Source of the DNA: Desulfomicrobium sp. ZS1
GTDB taxonomy: Bacteria; Desulfobacterota; Desulfovibrionia; Desulfovibrionales; Desulfomicrobiaceae
Direction of reading: 5' to 3'
Length of the DNA stretch: 64,000 nt
Assembly (NCBI RefSeq): GCF_024204645.1
Contig: NZ_CP100351.1
Span: forward strand, 3,560,001 to 3,624,000
A model generated the notes under the pieces. The model was not told where the DNA came from. It saw nothing but the letters and a program-made list of their open reading frames with translations, and ran no database searches. Numbering within the stretch: position 1 is the first letter of the stretch; the number at the start of each line of letters is the position of its first letter. Both the position numbers and the translations under genes were made by a program. Positions 56,835-64,000 of the stretch are shown here, piece after piece.

Positions 56835-58964
56835 ATGTCCAAAGCACTTTGCATACACGGTCATTTTTACCAGCCGCCCCGCTTCGACCCCTGGCTCGAA
56901 GACGTGCTGCCGGAAGGCAGCGCCGCCCCGGAACACGATTGGAACGTACGCATCACTCGGGAATGCTACGCTCCCCTGGCCTGGGCGCGCCGGCTTGGCG
57001 GGACGGGCATGATCTGCGAGCTGGTCAATTGCTATGCATGGATGAGCTTTAATTTCGGGCCCACCTTGCTGCGCTGGATGGAGCTCCATGCCCCCGAGAC
57101 CTATGCGCGCATCCTGGAAGGGGACAGGCAGAGCCGCGAACGCCTTGGCCATGGCAATGCCCTGGCGCAAGTGTACCATCACTCCATCATGCCCTTGGCC
57201 ACGGAATTGGACAAGGACCTGGAGATAGCCTGGGCCGTCCAGGATTTCCGGACCCGCTTCGGGCGTGATCCCGAAGGCATGTGGCTGGCCGAGACCGCCG
57301 TGGATCTGCCGACGCTCCAGGCCCTGGCCGATGCGGGTATCCGTTTCACCATTCTGGCACCCCGGCAGGCGCAGGCCATTCGCGGCGCAGGGGGAGAATT
57401 TTCTCCCGTGACCGAAGACAGCCTCGATACCACGCGGCCCTATCTGGTCAAGCTCCCTCAAGGCAAGTCAATAAGCGTGTTTTTTTACGACGGGGCCGTC
57501 TCCCGGGCCGTGGCCTTCGAGCGCCTGCTCGGCAGCGGAGAGAATTTCTGGGTCAGGCTTGTCGGTTCTTTTTCCCAGGGCCTGGGGAGCATCGCCACGG
57601 ACGGAGAGTCTTACGGGCATCATTTCATGTTCGGCGAAATGGCCTTGGCGTATGTCGTTCAGCAGGCCAGGGAGGGGCGCGAAAACGTCGGCCTGACCAA
57701 TTACGGCGCCTATCTCGCGGCCCATCCGGCCACGATCGAGGTGCTTATCCATGAAAACACCTCCTGGAGCTGCGTGCACGGGGTGGAGCGCTGGAAAACC
57801 CACTGCGGGTGCTCCGATGGCGGGCATCCGGACTGGGTGCAGGATTGGCGCAGACCGTTACGCCGTTGTCTTAACTATTTGAAATACTACGTGGATGAGC
57901 ATTTCTTCAAACGTGGAAGCGCTTTTTTCCGCGAAAGCGGTGTTGCCTTGCAGGAGTACGGGCTGGTTCTGGCCGGAAGCGAAGCTCTGGAATCGTTTCT
58001 GGAAAGGCACTGTCTGCCCGACCTTGCGCCGGCGCAGCGCACCGATGCCTGCCGGTTGCTGCTTATGCAGAGGCTGGCCCTGGCCAGTTTTTCGAGCTGC
58101 GCCTGGTTTTTTGACGACATTGCCCGGATTGAACCGCTGAATGGTCTGACCTCTGCCCGGCGCGCGCTGGATCTGCTGGCGGCCACGGGCGGACCGGACG
58201 TGGAGGCCGGTTTTGTGCGCGTGCTGGCTGAAGCCCAGTCGAACATGCGTGAAGATTGGGACGGGGCGGTCCTGTGGGAGGAGCTGGTCACCTCCCGGCG
58301 TCCGTCCCTGCACGAGCTTGCCGCCTATCCGCGTCGTTTTCCGGCCGCAAAGGACCGGCCGGAGATGGCCTGGCCTGGCGTTCGGCTTGCGCTTGAATCC
58401 GATGCCAAGGGCCAAAGGCTGCGCTGCTTCTGGACCCGGACCCTGGAAGAGGAGACGGCCCCGCTGTCAGGGCCGGAAGAATTCCCGCCGCATTCCAGGC
58501 ACAAGGCGGAGGTGGGTTTTCGTCTGGCCAGGGAAAACGAATGGGAGCTTTTGCAGCAGTCCTGTCTTCTGGCCCGGCATATGGCGCCGCTGTTGTCCGG
58601 CTTCGCCGAAGGGCAAAGCGAGCCGCAGCAATCTCTGGCCATGCAGATTCCCGGACTGGTCTGGAACTGGCTTTTCGAAGGCCAGGATCTGCCTCGGGAC
58701 ATGCAGGACTCCCTGGCCGCATGGTTTGCGGCCAACGCGGGCATCCGCAAGCTGCTGGAACGCCTGATCGAAGAGCGCGGCACCCAGATGGCCTTGTCCC
58801 TGCCCGGACAGGCCCACGCCCTGGTCGAGCTGATCACGCGCTCGCGCCGCCTGGGGCTGTCCATCTACTGGTGGGAAGCCCAGAACGCGGTCATGGCCGT
58901 GCCGAACAGAGGCGTGCACGTGGAATTGTGCACGCTACTGGGGGTGTCTGTTCCGGAGATGTAG
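56835..58964 (+). CDS. Glycoside hydrolase family 57 protein with DUF3536-like C terminus
   Basis: 709 residues. The N-terminal GH57 barrel begins with ALCIHGHFYQPPRFDPWLE. Candidate catalytic residues are the Glu in EGMWLAETAVDLPTLQ and the Asp/Glu pair in SIATDGESYGHH. The C-terminal half (about 330-700) is helical, as in DUF3536 proteins. GH57 enzymes act on alpha-glucans (amylase, branching enzyme or amylopullulanase), so glycogen metabolism is likely. No signal peptide, so cytoplasmic. ATG 56835 follows CGGAG; the frame upstream lacks homology. Confidence 0.87.
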   Translation: MSKALCIHGHFYQPPRFDPWLEDVLPEGSAAPEHDWNVRITRECYAPLAWARRLGGTGMICELVNCYAWMSFNFGPTLLRWMELHAPETYARILEGDRQSRERLGHGNALAQVYHHSIMPLATELDKDLEIAWAVQDFRTRFGRDPEGMWLAETAVDLPTLQALADAGIRFTILAPRQAQAIRGAGGEFSPVTEDSLDTTRPYLVKLPQGKSISVFFYDGAVSRAVAFERLLGSGENFWVRLVGSFSQGLGSIATDGESYGHHFMFGEMALAYVVQQAREGRENVGLTNYGAYLAAHPATIEVLIHENTSWSCVHGVERWKTHCGCSDGGHPDWVQDWRRPLRRCLNYLKYYVDEHFFKRGSAFFRESGVALQEYGLVLAGSEALESFLERHCLPDLAPAQRTDACRLLLMQRLALASFSSCAWFFDDIARIEPLNGLTSARRALDLLAATGGPDVEAGFVRVLAEAQSNMREDWDGAVLWEELVTSRRPSLHELAAYPRRFPAAKDRPEMAWPGVRLALESDAKGQRLRCFWTRTLEEETAPLSGPEEFPPHSRHKAEVGFRLARENEWELLQQSCLLARHMAPLLSGFAEGQSEPQQSLAMQIPGLVWNWLFEGQDLPRDMQDSLAAWFAANAGIRKLLERLIEERGTQMALSLPGQAHALVELITRSRRLGLSIYWWEAQNAVMAVPNRGVHVELCTLLGVSVPEM

Positions 58965-58993
58965 AAGCGGGAACCCGTCTGCGCGTGGTGACC

Positions 58994-59037
58994 GTAGGGG
59001 CGAGAAATTGTAGGGGCGAAAAATTTTTCGCCCCTAC
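58994..59037. repeat. GTAGGGGCG intergenic palindrome
   Basis: A perfect 28-bp self-complementary unit (59010-59037) built on GTAGGGGCGAAAAA, preceded by a partial direct copy at 58994-59009. It lies between convergent genes and can act as a terminator in either direction because its centre is an A/T run. Confidence 0.8.
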
Positions 59038-59041
59038 CCAA

Positions 59042-59085
59042 TGCAAGGGGTGCAGGGGACGAGTCCCCTGCCCGCCGGAGGCATC
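59042..59085. repeat. Second copy of the GGGTGCAGGGG repeat
   Basis: Hairpin GCAGGGGAC/GTCCCCTGC with flank GCCGGAGGCATC. Read on the minus strand it repeats the order ATGC-TCCGG-GCAGGGG...CCCCTGCACCCC found at 46988-47027. Confidence 0.7.
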
Positions 59086-59102
59086 TTTTCCTACTTCTAC
59101 TC

Positions 59103-60404
59103 CTATTCCCCTTCAATCCACCTTTTCCAGACTTCCCGCGCTCGCTCTGCATAGAGCGCCTTGCGTTTCTTTTTGGGCGCTTTCATGTTCAGGGCGGGCA
59201 TGAGTCCGAAGTGGACGTTGGAGGGCTGGAAGTGTTTGGCCGGGGTGCGCAGGTGGGCAAGGAGCGCGCCCAGGGCCGTCTCCACCGGCGGCAGTTCGCG
59301 CTGTCCGGACAGGAAAAGTCCCAGCCACAGGCCTGTGGCCGCCGACTCCAGATATCCTTCCACGCCGCTGATCTGACCGGCCAGGTAGGTGCCCGGTCTG
59401 GTTCGCAGTTCAAGGGTCGGGGTCAGAACTTCCGGGGCCAGCACATAGGTATTGCGATGGATGCTGCCCATGCGCAGGAATTCGGCGTGGGCGAGGCCGG
59501 GGATGGTTGAGAAGATGCGTTTCTGTTCGCCGTATTTGAGCTTGGTCTGAAAGCCGACCATGTTCATGGCCGTCTTTTCGCGGTTTTCGGCCCGCAACTG
59601 CACTACGGCATGGGGCTGCTTGCCGGTGCGCGGGTCGATGAGGCCCACGGGCTTCAAGGGGCCGAAAGCCAGGGTCATTTCTCCGCGTTCGGCCATGACC
59701 TCGATGGGCAGGCAACCCTCGAAGTGCATTTCCTTTTCGAATTCCCTTGGCGCGACCTTTTCCCCGGCCACCAGCGCCCGCACGAAGGTCAGGTATTCTT
59801 CCTCGTTCATGGGGCAATTCAGGTAGTCCTTGTTTTCGGGGGCGTAGCGCGAGGCCCAGAAGGCCACGTTCATGTCCACCGTTTCCGTGAGCACGATGGG
59901 CGCGATGGCGTCGTAAAAGGCCAGGCTGTCCTGCCCGACGATGCGCGAGAGGTCGGAGGACAGGGCGTCGCTGGCCAGGGGGCCGGCGGCGATGATGATT
60001 GCCGCGTGCTCTGCGTCGTCCAGTTCCGCCAGGTTTGCTATTTCGCGCCGTTGCAGCGTGATGCGCGGGTGTTCTTCGATGCGCCTGGTCATTTCGCGGG
60101 CGAAAAGCTCACGGTCTACGGCCAGTGCCTTTCCGGCGGGCACTTCCACTCCTTTGGCCACGTCCATGACCAGGCTGCCAAGCTCCGCCATTTCGAGTTT
60201 CAGGAGGCCGATGCCGGTTTCAAGCTCTGCCGAGCGAAAGGAGTTGGAGCAGACCAGTTCGGCCAGGTTCGTGCTCTGATGGGCAGGGGAGAAGCGCTGC
60301 GGCTTCATTTCGTAGAGGACGACGTCGCATCTGGCCTGGGCCAGCTGCCAGGCGGCTTCGCATCCGGCCAGTCCGGCCCCGACAATTGCGTAGGTTTTGC
60401 TCAT
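59103..60404 (-). CDS. trmFO: Methylenetetrahydrofolate-tRNA-(uracil-5-)-methyltransferase TrmFO
   Basis: Folate- and FAD-dependent enzyme making m5U54 in tRNA. 433 residues with FAD motif IVGAGLAGCEAAWQLA (about 6-21), the tRNA-binding FEGCLPIEVMAERG, FGPLKPVGLIDPRTG, QISGVEGYLESAATG and NVHFGLMPAL. Length is typical (about 435). The enzyme uses the methylene-THF produced by FolD-type reactions. Repeats lie downstream of its stop. Confidence 0.96.
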   Translation of the reverse strand: MSKTYAIVGAGLAGCEAAWQLAQARCDVVLYEMKPQRFSPAHQSTNLAELVCSNSFRSAELETGIGLLKLEMAELGSLVMDVAKGVEVPAGKALAVDRELFAREMTRRIEEHPRITLQRREIANLAELDDAEHAAIIIAAGPLASDALSSDLSRIVGQDSLAFYDAIAPIVLTETVDMNVAFWASRYAPENKDYLNCPMNEEEYLTFVRALVAGEKVAPREFEKEMHFEGCLPIEVMAERGEMTLAFGPLKPVGLIDPRTGKQPHAVVQLRAENREKTAMNMVGFQTKLKYGEQKRIFSTIPGLAHAEFLRMGSIHRNTYVLAPEVLTPTLELRTRPGTYLAGQISGVEGYLESAATGLWLGLFLSGQRELPPVETALGALLAHLRTPAKHFQPSNVHFGLMPALNMKAPKKKRKALYAERAREVWKRWIEGE

Positions 60405-60476
60405 CTCATGTTTCCGTGATGGTGGTAAAAGGCGGACTTGTGGCCCATGGTTGCGTCGTGGTCAATCCTTAAAGGG

Positions 60477-60507
60477 GCAGCCCGCCGCATCTGGTGCGAC
60501 GGGCTGC
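60477..60507 (-). terminator. Hairpin after the P-type ATPase gene
   Basis: Stem GCAGCCCG..CGCA/TGCG..CGGGCTGC with one internal mismatch and a 5-base loop; on the minus strand the T tract is short (CCCCTTTAAGG). About 30 bp beyond the stop. Confidence 0.6.
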
Positions 60508-60536
60508 GGTGCTGTATGCTGGCGAAGCGGGCCGGA

Positions 60537-63251
<2,715 letters not shown>

Positions 63252-63391
63252 GTGGACGCTCCTCGTGTTTGTGATGGGGAAGGCGTACTACGTTCTCTTC
63301 GGTTTGGGGAAAACAAGTGTTTACTGAGTAGAGCACATAATGGCAAACTTCAAGAAGTGAAGGGCGCAAACAATAACACCGGGAGGTAACC

Positions 63392-63751
63392 ATGCGACTG
63401 AAAAACTGGCTGCTGCTCATACTTACGGTTTTCGTCATTCAGGGTTGCGTCATTGCGCCCGCCGCGCCGCCGCAGCGCCATGGTCCGCCGGATCACGCTC
63501 CGGCCCACGGCTACCGCAACATGTACCGCTATTCCTATTATCCGGATGTCGGGGTGTACTTTGACCTGGACCGCAAGATCTATTTCTATCTGGACCGGGG
63601 ATGGCGCAGCGCGGTGGTGTTGCCGCGGGCGCTGCGGGTCCGGTTGGGCGGTCCGGTGAGCATGGAGCTCGATCTCGACAAGCCGTACTACCGCTATGAC
63701 GAGCACAGGGCCAAGTATCCGCCAAGCAAAAAGAAGAACAAGCGGTGGTGA
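63392..63751 (+). CDS. Small putative lipoprotein, unknown function (119 aa)
   Basis: Signal peptide with lipobox VIQGC (cysteine near residue 19), then a Pro/His-rich stretch and a tyrosine-rich domain (YRYSYYPDVGVYFDLDRKIY) that resembles YXD-type beta repeats of hypothetical lipoproteins. It ends in a lysine-rich tail. ATG follows GGGAGG. The next gene starts inside its stop codon, which implies coupled translation. Confidence 0.75.
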   Translation: MRLKNWLLLILTVFVIQGCVIAPAAPPQRHGPPDHAPAHGYRNMYRYSYYPDVGVYFDLDRKIYFYLDRGWRSAVVLPRALRVRLGGPVSMELDLDKPYYRYDEHRAKYPPSKKKNKRW

Positions 63752-64000
63752 TCATCTCGCCCGGTTTTGAACTCATCGCGCGCGAGCCCGGATTTGTTGT
63801 CGTGCATAAAGATCCGGGTCTTGATTTTCACGATTGCGACGGCCGTCCGGGGCTGTGCAGTTTGGTCCGGGACCGGCTGGGGGCCAGGGTCTTTCCGGTC
63901 CATCGCCTGGATAAGGCCACCTCGGGGCTGCTGCTTTTGGCCAGAAACCGGGAGTGGGCCGGGGTTCTGGCCGGATTGCTCCGCGAGCGGGCTGTGCAGA
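63748..64000 (+). CDS. RluA-family pseudouridine synthase, partial at window edge
   Basis: Starts at GTG 63748 overlapping the lipoprotein stop and stays open to the window end (84 codons). The RluA signature HRLDKATSGLLLLA with its catalytic aspartate is present, preceded by FVVVHKDPGLDFH. Small stand-alone members modify 23S rRNA or tRNA. A second GTG at 63745 could be the start. The exact target cannot be known from the fragment. Confidence 0.85.
   Translation, partial: MIISPGFELIAREPGFVVVHKDPGLDFHDCDGRPGLCSLVRDRLGARVFPVHRLDKATSGLLLLARNREWAGVLAGLLRERAVQ

Noticed and set aside
58981-59090. Clustered short repeats as a CRISPR array
   Set aside because: The units differ in sequence and have no regular spacers; they are palindromic intergenic repeats.

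Overview
The window looks like chromosome from a sulfate-reducing deltaproteobacterium of the Desulfovibrionales, possibly Desulfomicrobium-like. The decisive evidence is one contiguous dissimilatory sulfate reduction locus (sat, aprB, aprA, qmoA, qmoB, qmoC and a qmoD-like gene, 5729-15348). The rest is mostly housekeeping DNA of moderately high G+C, densely packed with well-formed ribosome binding sites and hairpin terminators. I see no rRNA, tRNA, CRISPR array, transposase, integrase or phage gene. The genus is an inference from gene content only.

Layout. 1-5381 (minus): partial ppiD, a monomeric aconitase, a small coiled-coil protein and a strongly degenerate chorismate mutase/EPSP synthase-like fusion. 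5382-15348 (plus): ATP sulfurylase, APS reductase and the Qmo membrane complex, with sat and aprBA each followed by a terminator and qmo preceded by a remarkable 66-nt hairpin. 15493-15954 (plus): an EVE protein. 16039-20578 (minus): livK-H-M-G-F branched-chain amino acid ABC transporter, with a terminator after livK. 21061-24579 (minus): putA and an Lrp-type regulator. 25048-36140 (plus): carB, purF, an arabinose-5-phosphate isomerase, a YkgJ-like cysteine-cluster protein, a class A PBP, a gate-domain membrane protein, an M24 peptidase and a DUF4911-like protein; carB is preceded by a long potentially structured leader. 36129-37147 (minus): Trm112-like protein and TatD nuclease. 37271-40295 (plus): coaX, eno, folD.

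40359-45288 (minus) is an uncharacterised three-gene unit: a sensor-less sigma-54 activator, a very large periplasmic TPR protein and a MEMO-family protein. 45374-46978 (plus): sfsA and hslO, followed by intergenic palindromic repeats. 47301-54653 (minus) is a tightly packed nine-gene series: BMP-type binding protein, two permeases, gpt, ABC ATPase, methyltransferase, nikR, folE2 and a FlgC-like protein. It joins purine nucleoside uptake and salvage to GTP-consuming pterin synthesis and a nickel regulator. 54994-64000 holds an RHH-PilZ protein, an RdgC-like protein split over two genes, a GH57 glycosidase, trmFO, a P-type cation ATPase, a small lipoprotein and the start of an RluA pseudouridine synthase.

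How the genes work together. Sat makes APS from sulfate and ATP, AprBA reduces APS to sulfite, and QmoABC links the menaquinone pool to AprBA. carB and purF both consume glutamine nitrogen for nucleotides. The strongest leads for new biology are the qmo leader hairpin (9782-9847), the carB leader (24911-25028), the degenerate CM-EPSPS fusion (3741-5381), the sigma-54/TPR/MEMO unit (40359-45288) and the purine-NikR-FolE2 series. All functional statements come from motif recognition by eye; no database search was run.
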